From NCBI GenBank assembly GCA_013390945.1, contig JACAUC010000005.1, positions 1 to 63,074 of the forward strand: a DNA stretch of 63,074 nt, in the 5' to 3' direction. This document shows positions 52,997 through 60,436 of this stretch, piece after piece; the first letter of the stretch is position 1; each line of letters starts with the position of its first letter. This DNA is from Candidatus Chloroheliaceae bacterium (GTDB lineage Bacteria > Chloroflexota > Chloroflexia > Chloroheliales > Chloroheliaceae). The notes below the pieces were generated by a model that worked only from the letters and a program-made list of their open reading frames with translations, had not been told where the DNA came from and did not search any database. The position numbers and the translations under genes were made by a program.

Positions 52997-54775
52997 ATGC
53001 TGCTCAATACGTCCCATTTAACTGAATATTTGACCAACTTACCCTTGCTTCAGGTTCCCGGCTCACTCCTGCAAACGGCCCTGAACGAAGGCTTGCGCTT
53101 GGCTCGAGCCGACTCTGGCTTAATTGCCTTCTTTGATTATGAAGAAGGGCGGGAGTCTGGGCGAGAAGTAGAACTCCTGCGCCGTTTCCTTGCTACCCAA
53201 GCCGCCCAAGCCCAAACCACCTACCTGCGTAATGGGCGTAGTACTAACAGCTTATCCTCCGGCGACTTCAATCCCCTTTCACTCTGGTTGCCCAAAGGAC
53301 CCGTTTTGCAGAGCATCAGTGCTGCCAGCCACACCATTCGCCGAGTGCTGATCTTACCCCTTTTTAATCCGACTAATGGTGTAGGGGCTGGGGTAATGCT
53401 TTATCTCTTGCCCAACATCGAGCGGGCGGGCGGTACAAGTGGCTTGACTTTTAATGCGGCTGAGCTTAGTACCCTGACGGCTTTTAGCCGGGCTACTGCT
53501 AACGCTTGGTTTAGTCTCCGCTCCTTGACCAATGTTTCGCGCCGACTCGAAGATTTGGTCTTGCTCAATGAAATCGCAACGGCCATTACTTCCAATCGTA
53601 ATCTGCCCGACCTACTTCAGCAGATTATGGGTACTACTAGCCAATTGCTTCATGCCGAAGCTTGTACTCTGATGCTTCTCGACCGCAAAACCGATGAATT
53701 GGTCTTTTCCATACCTAGCGGCGAAAAAGGCGACCAATTGAAAGAATTTCGCCAACCCGCCGGGCGCGGTATCAGCGGCTATGTGGCTCGAATTGGTGAG
53801 CCTGTAATTGTTAATGACGTAAGCAAAGACCCGCGTTTTAATAATGTAGTGGATAGTACCACTGGCTTCAAAACCCGCACCGTGATGTGCGCCCCTTTAA
53901 TTGTACGTGAAAAAACCATTGGAGTAATCGAGGTTCTAAACAAGCTAGGTGGTGTTAGTTTCAATCCTAATGATATGGCCCTGCTTTTGATGCTCGCGGC
54001 TCAAGCCGCTATCGCTATCGAAAACGCCCAACTTTATTCCGACCTTAAAGAAGAACGCGACCGTCTGATTGATAAAGAAGAAGAGGTGCGGCGTGACCTC
54101 GCCCGTGACTTGCACGATGGCCCTGCTCAGGTAATGGCTGGAATTGTGATGAAGATTGACTTTATCAAAATGGCCCTTAAAAATGAACCCAGCTTAGTTC
54201 CGGCGGCCCTAGAAGATGTAGGAAGAATTGCTCAGCAGGTTACCAAAGATGTACGTACTATGATGTTTGGTCTGCGACCACTAATGTTAGAGACGCAAGG
54301 CTTGATTAAAACGCTAGAAGCCTATGTCGAAAAGTTACAAGGTGATCTCTGGAAAACCCATCTGATAGTTAGCGGCTTTGGCGATGATGAGAAACCGGTG
54401 CGCCTGCCCTATAATACCGAGACTACCACTTTTATTATTATCCAAGAAGCAATTAATAATATTCGTAAACACGCCGCACCCAAAAATGTCTGGATTGAAT
54501 TGCAACGGGGCAGTCAGGATACGACTGTAATTATTCGCGACGATGGCAAGGGCTTTGATAGCCGCGCTGTTTCTGACCGCTATGATGAGCGCGGTAGTTT
54601 TGGCCTCTTAAATATGCGCGAGCGGGCTCGCCTGATTAATGCTAGTTTTGATCTGATCTCCCAACCGGGTCAGGGTACTACTATTGTGCTGACTTGGCTT
54701 AATAATGATCCACACCTATCGGGTACTTCTCCCCTCAGTGTTACCTTGCCCTCCTTCTCCAATTCTAATGGTTAA
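52997..54775 (+). CDS. GAF-domain sensor histidine kinase (NarX-like)
   Basis: 592 residues, soluble. An N-terminal region (about 1-175) resembles a degenerate GAF domain, and a clear GAF domain (about 200-345) has TLMLLDRKTDELVFSIPSG, GRGISGYVARIGEPVIVND and MCAPLIVREKTIGVIEVLNK. HisKA_3 has RDLARDLHDGPAQVMAGIV (phospho-His about 371). HATPase_c has IIQEAINNIRKHA, IRDDGKGFD and GLLNMRERA. It is the class that pairs with NarL-type regulators, for example the orphan at 38674. It lies 30 bases after the YggS gene, so both may be co-transcribed. Confidence 0.93.
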   Translation: MLLNTSHLTEYLTNLPLLQVPGSLLQTALNEGLRLARADSGLIAFFDYEEGRESGREVELLRRFLATQAAQAQTTYLRNGRSTNSLSSGDFNPLSLWLPKGPVLQSISAASHTIRRVLILPLFNPTNGVGAGVMLYLLPNIERAGGTSGLTFNAAELSTLTAFSRATANAWFSLRSLTNVSRRLEDLVLLNEIATAITSNRNLPDLLQQIMGTTSQLLHAEACTLMLLDRKTDELVFSIPSGEKGDQLKEFRQPAGRGISGYVARIGEPVIVNDVSKDPRFNNVVDSTTGFKTRTVMCAPLIVREKTIGVIEVLNKLGGVSFNPNDMALLLMLAAQAAIAIENAQLYSDLKEERDRLIDKEEEVRRDLARDLHDGPAQVMAGIVMKIDFIKMALKNEPSLVPAALEDVGRIAQQVTKDVRTMMFGLRPLMLETQGLIKTLEAYVEKLQGDLWKTHLIVSGFGDDEKPVRLPYNTETTTFIIIQEAINNIRKHAAPKNVWIELQRGSQDTTVIIRDDGKGFDSRAVSDRYDERGSFGLLNMRERARLINASFDLISQPGQGTTIVLTWLNNDPHLSGTSPLSVTLPSFSNSNG

Positions 54776-54779
54776 GCCA

Positions 54780-56711
54780 CTACCCGAATTGTGGGCTAAA
54801 ATTGAGCCGTTGCCAAAGAATATTGCTGCGTAATTTGTTTGCCCTAAGTGTAAGGGTTAGACTCTTAGCTGGACGATTCGGATTGAGATAGAGACGATAA
54901 GCGTGGGTTCGACCATCGGCGGCTAGGTCAAATTGATAGCCGTCTAACTCTTGCCCATTAGCGGTATCTAGCAGATGCACCTCGGCTAGTACTTGGGGTT
55001 GCTCAAAATCGTAGTCGAGGTAAGCCCACAGATCAAGGTAATAAGGCGCAACCCCGGTTGGAACTTCAAAGGAGCCTTGCCCGGTCAACCCGGTCTTTTG
55101 CCCTTGCGTAATAAATTGAAATCCTTTTCCGGGCAGACATTCTATCTGACCTCTTCCCGGCATCCATTCCCACGTCTCTTTACCGCAAGTGGTAAAATCC
55201 CAACTTGCTAGGGGAGAGTTAGAGGTTAGTGCTGTGGGTGATCCAGTTTGGTACTTTGCCACCAGTTCTAAACCCGCTGGTTTGGCCTCGTAAAGGTAAC
55301 GTAAGAACCAGAGTTGTCCCTTAGTGGTTAACTGGTAATCTACCTTTAAATTAGGGGTGCGATTAAAACCTCCTACTTTGTCTCCAGTCAACAGATTTGC
55401 CGCCGCTTCTAGCCCATTACGCCAGCCATAAGCCCCTTGGTAGTTATCTGGTAGTCCTTCAAAATAAAGGGTGTCGCCATCGGCAAAGGGTTGATTGGCT
55501 AACAGACTAAAGGTAGTACGCACCATCTCCCCCGCCGCCTGCCAAGGTGCAAGATTCACCTGCAGGGCGGCTATCTGCCAGAGCAATAGCCCGGTCAGTA
55601 AGACTTTCGCGCTCAGCATTTTAACCTTTAAACCTTGTGCCAGAAAAAGTGCCATTAGCAGGCAAAAGCCCACCGATGGTAGGTAGAGTATTCGGCTTTG
55701 GGCTAAGTTGGTATCCACCGGGGCACTATTGAGTGCGGGCAAAAGAGAGCCATAGATCAAGAGCAGAGTGCTTAGCCAAGATTTTTTCGGGCCAAGTTTG
55801 GTGGTGAAGAAATGCCAAATTAGTCCGGCGTAAAATGCGGAGAGTAAGGCTAACAATAGTCCCCCTACCATTGGCCCACTACTCTCTAGGTTGAGTGGGA
55901 AGAGTAAAGGCAACCACAATCCGCCAGTCAGGTTCCAAGTGATATAGAGGAGGTCGCGCCCTTCGCTATTGTATCCTCCTAATCCTCCCAGAGCATTGTA
56001 ACGCGCCAGCCCGTAAATTCCCCCAACCACCACATAGGGTAACAACCACATGGCTAATCTCTTCCAGCTTCCTCCCCGATTTTGCACCCACAGAATACCG
56101 AAAAGGGCTATCGGTAGCCCGGCGGCGGCCTCTTTTGAGAAGAGCCCAGCGGCAAAAGCCAGCAGCGAAGCTAAATATAACCAGAATGGACCCTTTTTAA
56201 CCGAATTTTCAAAGAAGCTAAGGCTTGCTAAAAGCGAAAGTAGACAACACGCCGTCGCTAGTAGGTCAGGTCGACTCGCCAACCAATCTACCGCTTCAAT
56301 ATGGATGGGATGTAGGGCAAATAAAGCGGTCGCCAGCCAGCTAACTTTCTGTTCTCCAGAAAGTTTTTGCGCCAATCTTCCTACTAATAGGGCGTTTAGC
56401 AGGTGCAGCAGCAGGTTAGTCAGGTGATAACCTGTTGCCCCTAGACCCCACAAGGCGTAATCGGCTTGCCAGATCAGGTTGGGCAAAGGCCGATAAAAGA
56501 GGCGTTGGCCCGGTTCATAGAAAGCGTGACCTTCGGCTGCCGCTTGGATAAAGATAAAATCCTCGCCCGTAAAATAATGAAACAAGGCTGGCGCAAAGGC
56601 CACCAATCCTAGCACTAACCCGGCTATTATGCCAAAATTTGCCTCAAAAAATCCCCAGCGGTTGCGCCTTGCTTTCTCCTGCTGCATTTGACCCGGCTCT
56701 ATTATCTTCAC
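54780..56711 (-). CDS. GT39-like membrane glycosyltransferase
   Basis: 643 residues. About 10 membrane segments precede a C-terminal soluble domain (about 440-643). The N-terminal loop has the acidic FTGEDFIFIQAAAEGHAFYE and PGQRLFYRPLPNLIWQADYA, and the conserved ATALFALHPIHIEAVDWLASRPDLLA block typical of TMTC/PMT-like (dolichol-type lipid-linked sugar) transferases. It would glycosylate proteins or polymers on the outer face. It starts with GTG; the downstream soluble domain, with a beta-sandwich pattern, is not recognised. It converges on the kinase gene with only 4 bases between stops. Confidence 0.75.
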   Translation of the reverse strand: MKIIEPGQMQQEKARRNRWGFFEANFGIIAGLVLGLVAFAPALFHYFTGEDFIFIQAAAEGHAFYEPGQRLFYRPLPNLIWQADYALWGLGATGYHLTNLLLHLLNALLVGRLAQKLSGEQKVSWLATALFALHPIHIEAVDWLASRPDLLATACCLLSLLASLSFFENSVKKGPFWLYLASLLAFAAGLFSKEAAAGLPIALFGILWVQNRGGSWKRLAMWLLPYVVVGGIYGLARYNALGGLGGYNSEGRDLLYITWNLTGGLWLPLLFPLNLESSGPMVGGLLLALLSAFYAGLIWHFFTTKLGPKKSWLSTLLLIYGSLLPALNSAPVDTNLAQSRILYLPSVGFCLLMALFLAQGLKVKMLSAKVLLTGLLLWQIAALQVNLAPWQAAGEMVRTTFSLLANQPFADGDTLYFEGLPDNYQGAYGWRNGLEAAANLLTGDKVGGFNRTPNLKVDYQLTTKGQLWFLRYLYEAKPAGLELVAKYQTGSPTALTSNSPLASWDFTTCGKETWEWMPGRGQIECLPGKGFQFITQGQKTGLTGQGSFEVPTGVAPYYLDLWAYLDYDFEQPQVLAEVHLLDTANGQELDGYQFDLAADGRTHAYRLYLNPNRPAKSLTLTLRANKLRSNILWQRLNFSPQFG

Positions 56712-56925
56712 CGAACTCTCTATTTTATAATCTCTGCTTCAGGCTGCTTATTCAAACTTATTCATTATAGCATAGTTCAATTTGTCGTTTGGCTCTTCCC
56801 ATGTTAGACTAGACTAACCAAAACTGAGTGCTTTTCTTGTCTGAACTAAGTCTTGAACAAGAAGAGGCCATTTTACCCCAATTGCGCCAGTATCAAAGCT
56901 TATTGTATTATGAGGAGGATGCTAA

Positions 56926-57459
56926 ATGTTACGCTTGTTTGTTTTTATGACCCTGCTCATTATTGGGCTTTTTCGGTCGTTGCGTCTACACGTGCCCGTG
57001 CTAAACGAGGCCGGATCACCAGAGACCGACAAACCTTTTGAGATTAAGGAGCCAAACCTTTCAAAGGCGATTTATGGTACTCTTAAACCCGGCAAGGAGG
57101 AGGAATATTATACTTTCTTTGCCGAGAAAGAGGCAAAGTTAGCCCCTATCCTGCTGCTAATGGCCGCTTCTTATAACCACAAAGGTTTACGGGCCACTTT
57201 CCGGCTCTCCGGCCCGGGCCTACCCGCTGAAGGAGTTACGCCCGATGTTACCGCCAAGCCCCTTCACATCGTGGGACACGATTACATAATGGTGCAGAGT
57301 TTTATGTCGCCTCTGCCCGAAACTGGAGACTACCACGTGGCCGTTCAGCGCACCGACGGAGCGGGCCTTTACTGCTTCTGTATCGGCACTGCCGAGAATA
57401 ACCAGATTGACCCCGCTCTCTTTGCCAAGGTGGCGGCTCTGGTTAGCCAAGAAGCCTAA
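56926..57459 (+). CDS. small membrane-anchored beta-sandwich protein
   Basis: 177 residues. One N-terminal membrane anchor (LFVFMTLLIIGLF) is followed by a beta-rich domain: AIYGTLKPGKEEEYYTFFAE, LRATFRLSGPGLP and TGDYHVAVQRTDGAGLYCFC. This has the look of a PPC-like beta-sandwich. GAGGAGG lies five bases before the ATG. Function unknown. The long hairpin after the stop probably ends transcription. Confidence 0.65.
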   Translation: MLRLFVFMTLLIIGLFRSLRLHVPVLNEAGSPETDKPFEIKEPNLSKAIYGTLKPGKEEEYYTFFAEKEAKLAPILLLMAASYNHKGLRATFRLSGPGLPAEGVTPDVTAKPLHIVGHDYIMVQSFMSPLPETGDYHVAVQRTDGAGLYCFCIGTAENNQIDPALFAKVAALVSQEA

Positions 57460-57547
57460 CTTTTTTCTAACTCTTACCCTCAAACCAAATTTGGAAGCTT
57501 CCACGTCAAAGCGTGAGGAAATTGGTGGTAAGAGTCAGGCTTTTTAT
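57453..57547 (+). terminator. long structured terminator
   Basis: ACTCTTACC pairs with GGTAAGAGT, ACCAAATTT with AAATTGGT, and an inner CCACG with CGTG, while AGCCT at the stop pairs with AGGCT before TTTTTATT. It is a multi-part hairpin of about 95 bases, much larger than a usual terminator. Confidence 0.65.
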
Positions 57548-57570
57548 TATCGGGTAAAATTCTAAGCCTT

Positions 57571-57594
57571 TGTAGGAGGGATTTCCAATCCCGA
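57571..57594. repeat. family A repeat (single copy)
   Basis: TGTAGGAGGGATTTCCAATC then CCGA: one base differs from the copies at 24 and 36485. Confidence 0.8.
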
Positions 57595-57634
57595 TTGTGT
57601 ATAAAAATCCCCATTTCAGCCAAAGGAGACGTTA

Positions 57635-58039
57635 ATGAGAACCTTGTTGGCTTTAACCAAAGATTTGTTTTTTTTCGGAAAGATCAATGCCGCCGTCCAA
57701 AATTTAGGCGATCCGTCGGGTGAGTGGCGGAGTATCATTGTACACAGCGCGGAGGCTTTTCGCGCCCGGCTAACCGAAGAAAATCTAGCCTTAGTATTGA
57801 TAGACCTAACCGCTCGGCAAGCCGAGCCGGAGGCACTGATCCGGGCAGCCCGCGAACTTGGTCTGCCAGTCTTGGCTTTTGGCTCCCATACCGATCCACA
57901 AAGCTTGCGTCAGGCGCGTCTTGCTGGAGCCTATCGCTCTGTACCCAACAGTGTGTTGGTCAGCAAATTCCCGGCCCTGATAGCCCAAGCCTTCGATCCC
58001 ACCAAAGCTCCTCCTCGTGGCGAGGACGAACCAGATTAA
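57635..58039 (+). CDS. degenerate receiver-like protein
   Basis: 134 residues. The alternating strand-helix pattern looks like a CheY-type fold: RTLLALTKDLFFFGKINAAV, ALVLIDLTARQAEPEALIRA, LPVLAFGSHTDPQSLRQARL. The central strand keeps an Asp in LIDL, but the acidic pair of the first strand and the conserved Lys are absent, so phosphorylation is doubtful. It is probably a pseudo-receiver. It lies 30 bases upstream of the saccharopine-dehydrogenase-like gene and may be co-transcribed. Confidence 0.55.
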   Translation: MRTLLALTKDLFFFGKINAAVQNLGDPSGEWRSIIVHSAEAFRARLTEENLALVLIDLTARQAEPEALIRAARELGLPVLAFGSHTDPQSLRQARLAGAYRSVPNSVLVSKFPALIAQAFDPTKAPPRGEDEPD

Positions 58040-58069
58040 TAACGGCTCTATGGACAAGGCTGATAATTA

Positions 58070-59164
58070 ATGGTCGAAAATTCAAAAAAAATTATGGTGC
58101 TGGGTGCTACGGGTTATACCGGGCGGCTCATAGTGGCCGAACTACAGCGTAAAGGCTTACCCTTTGCGATTGCCGGGCGTAGCCCTGAAAGGCTGGCGGC
58201 TCTACGCGCCGAGTTCAAGCTAGATGAGGCAACTCCCTCAGTGGTGGCAAACCCGCTCCAGCCAGAAACCCTGCCTGCCCTCTTTGAGTCAGAGGTTGGT
58301 CTACTCATAAATTGTGCTGGGCCATTTACCCGTTTGGGTGCGCCAGTGGTGCGCCAAGCTTTAGAGCATGGCTCTCATTACCTTGATATTACGGGCGAAC
58401 AGGCTTATATTGCCCATACGATCACCGCTTTTCATTTGTTGGCCTTGGCTCAACAAAGAGTGGCGATTCCCGGCTGTGGCGTGGAATATGCCTTGAGTAA
58501 CTGGCTTGCGGCTCTGGCAGCCCTTGACCTTGAACCCCTCGATAGTCTTGCTACTGCTACCGCTACTCTAAATCTCCAGACTAGTCAAGGAACCCAGCGT
58601 TCGCTCTTTGCTGCACTTGGTTCCTATGGCCTAGGTTGGCGCAATGGACGGCGGGTGGTAAAGCTGACTGGCTCGGAAGTGCGCCGCTTCCGCTTTCCGC
58701 CTCCCTTCGGCGAACAAACCGCCGTCTGGACTCCCTTCGGTGATTCGGTAACGTTGCCCCGCCATATTAAGGTGCAGCGCGTGGATTCTTATTTGGCTTT
58801 GCCTGCGCCAGCCGCGTTTGGTTTGCAACTAATCTCGCCGCTCTTGCCGATAGTTAGCACTACGCTCGGTTTCGTTTTGGACAAGGCGGTTGGTCTTCGC
58901 CAGCGCGGGCCACAGGAAGAAGCACGTCAGGCTAACCAATGGGCCTTAGTCGCGGAAGCTATTGGCCCCAAAGGACGGCGCACCGTCACCTTGCAGGGTC
59001 GTGATGTTTATGGTCTAACGGCGGTTATCGTAGTTTGGGCGGCGGAGCAGATGCTTTCGCCCGGTTTTGACAAGGCTGGTATCCTCGGCCCGGCCCAAGC
59101 CTTCAATCCTGCTACTGCTATAGAATATCTGAAAGGTTTTGGCGTGGAATTTACCTCAGAGTAA
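58070..59164 (+). CDS. saccharopine dehydrogenase-like NADP-binding oxidoreductase
   Basis: A 364-residue protein with an N-terminal Rossmann fold: KKIMVLGATGYTGRLIVAEL, AIAGRSPERLAALRAEF, LLINCAGPFTRLGAPVV and HYLDITGEQAYI. These are the signatures of the saccharopine-dehydrogenase-like/trans-acting enoyl reductase family. The C-terminal half is a diverged dimer/substrate domain. Related proteins act in lipid synthesis or lysine metabolism; the reaction here is not predictable. The following gene is convergent, with 3 bases between the stops. Confidence 0.85.
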   Translation: MVENSKKIMVLGATGYTGRLIVAELQRKGLPFAIAGRSPERLAALRAEFKLDEATPSVVANPLQPETLPALFESEVGLLINCAGPFTRLGAPVVRQALEHGSHYLDITGEQAYIAHTITAFHLLALAQQRVAIPGCGVEYALSNWLAALAALDLEPLDSLATATATLNLQTSQGTQRSLFAALGSYGLGWRNGRRVVKLTGSEVRRFRFPPPFGEQTAVWTPFGDSVTLPRHIKVQRVDSYLALPAPAAFGLQLISPLLPIVSTTLGFVLDKAVGLRQRGPQEEARQANQWALVAEAIGPKGRRTVTLQGRDVYGLTAVIVVWAAEQMLSPGFDKAGILGPAQAFNPATAIEYLKGFGVEFTSE

Positions 59165-59167
59165 TAT

Positions 59168-59659
59168 TCAGGCCAACTGTAGTTTGGCCTCCAGTTTCTC
59201 AATCCCGTGCAGTATTTCTGCCCGGTTTTTGGCACTTTTAAGCCAAGTTGGTAAGCGCGTAGCAACCGTTCTGGTGGCAATCCCATCTTCCCTTAGTTCG
59301 GCTTGCACATAACTCTTTAGAAAAGCTAAATGGGGCGCATTATAGGCCCAAAGTACCTCTCCACAGCAGGGGATTTGTAACCACAGAGGCCGCCTAAAGA
59401 ACCAGTCGGTCGGTATACCGCTGATTTGACTATTAAAATATTCGGTTTTGTTGTAACCACACTTCACACAGATTAAACGATAGTGCCACCTGTAGTTTTT
59501 GGGCGGTTTCGTCTTTTTCGATTTTTTCATTGAAGGCACTTCTTTGCCCGGAACATACTTTTCTACCCTCGCGCAGCCCTCACATTGTGGACATTCTACC
59601 AGAAATAAAGTCCCATAATCCTCAATCGGTTGGTAACCATCCTTAAAAATAGGTTTCAT
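59168..59659 (-). CDS. hypothetical zinc-ribbon protein
   Basis: 163 residues. An N-terminal zinc ribbon is formed by CPQCEGC and CVKC, followed by basic and aromatic segments (YRWHYRLICVKCGYNKTEYF) and a C-terminal helix pair. The start at 59659 has GAGGTG 11 bases ahead; an earlier ATG at 59683 lies within the divergent promoter region. It is divergent from the tetR gene. Function unknown. Confidence 0.65.
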   Translation of the reverse strand: MKPIFKDGYQPIEDYGTLFLVECPQCEGCARVEKYVPGKEVPSMKKSKKTKPPKNYRWHYRLICVKCGYNKTEYFNSQISGIPTDWFFRRPLWLQIPCCGEVLWAYNAPHLAFLKSYVQAELREDGIATRTVATRLPTWLKSAKNRAEILHGIEKLEAKLQLA

Positions 59660-59676
59660 TTTTTCATTTGCACCTC

Positions 59677-59721
59677 TTGACATTTGTGGAAAAAGGTCTA
59701 TAATACTCTACAGACATGTAG
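59677..59721 (+). promoter_or_regulatory. tetR-mmpL promoter with palindromic operator
   Basis: TTGACA (59677-59682), 16-base spacer, TATAAT (59699-59704): a near-consensus promoter. A perfect inverted repeat CTACA-GACA-TGTAG (59708-59721) sits at the transcription start, the typical position of a TetR-family operator, so autorepression is likely. Confidence 0.65.
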
Positions 59722-59763
59722 GTAAACTTTTTTAAGCAAGGTTAAGCTGTAAGAAAACATACT

Positions 59764-60390
59764 ATGGTAACCAAAGTTGATTTAAGGACAAATGATACCA
59801 GAAAACGGGTTATCGAGGAAGCCAAGCGTCTTTACCTGAACGGGGGATATAACCACCTCAGTATGGAGAAGATTTCTGAAATACTCGGTCTTAAACGCCC
59901 TACGCTTTACTACCACTTTCCCGGTGGAAAAGAGCAATTACTGGTAGAGACCATCAAGGCTTCAATCACCGAACTAATTACGGTTTGGAGTGAGGCTATT
60001 GCAGCAGGTCACAATACCCGTAGCCGCCTTAGAAATATTCTGGATCGGATAAGTGACTATCCCATGCCTGAAAATAAACGTTCCTTTTTGGTCGAACTTT
60101 GGCAGCTAGGTGAAGAAGTTAGAACAACGGTTAAACAAAGCTATCAACAAATCTTTACTTTGCTTTCAGGGGTATTTGAAGAGGGTATCGAAAAAGGCGA
60201 AATCCGCAAGGTGGTGCTGGAACTGGCGATACATAGCTTTATGGGTTTGTGTGACCAGATTGAAACTATGACTATCAACAAGCAATATTTTTCTGAGTTT
60301 AGCCCAATTGTAAACAGTTTTGAGCTAAAAGAAGTGATAGATATGATGTTTGAAATATGGCTGGGCGGCTTGGAAATACCCGCTTCTTAA
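59764..60390 (+). CDS. TetR-family transcriptional regulator
   Basis: 208 residues. The N-terminal helix-turn-helix (about 10-60) has RKRVIEEAKRLYLNGGYNHL, SMEKISEILGLKRPTLYYHF and PGGKEQLL, the TetR signature. The C-terminal helical ligand domain has no assignable specificity. The MMPL transporter begins 46 bases after its stop, and an operator-like palindrome overlaps its own promoter, so the regulator probably represses the pair and is released by a lipid-like or toxic ligand. Confidence 0.92.
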   Translation: MVTKVDLRTNDTRKRVIEEAKRLYLNGGYNHLSMEKISEILGLKRPTLYYHFPGGKEQLLVETIKASITELITVWSEAIAAGHNTRSRLRNILDRISDYPMPENKRSFLVELWQLGEEVRTTVKQSYQQIFTLLSGVFEEGIEKGEIRKVVLELAIHSFMGLCDQIETMTINKQYFSEFSPIVNSFELKEVIDMMFEIWLGGLEIPAS

Positions 60391-60436
60391 AATAAGCTAG
60401 GTTTCCTTTTTGACAGCTATTCAAGGAGAAATTAGA

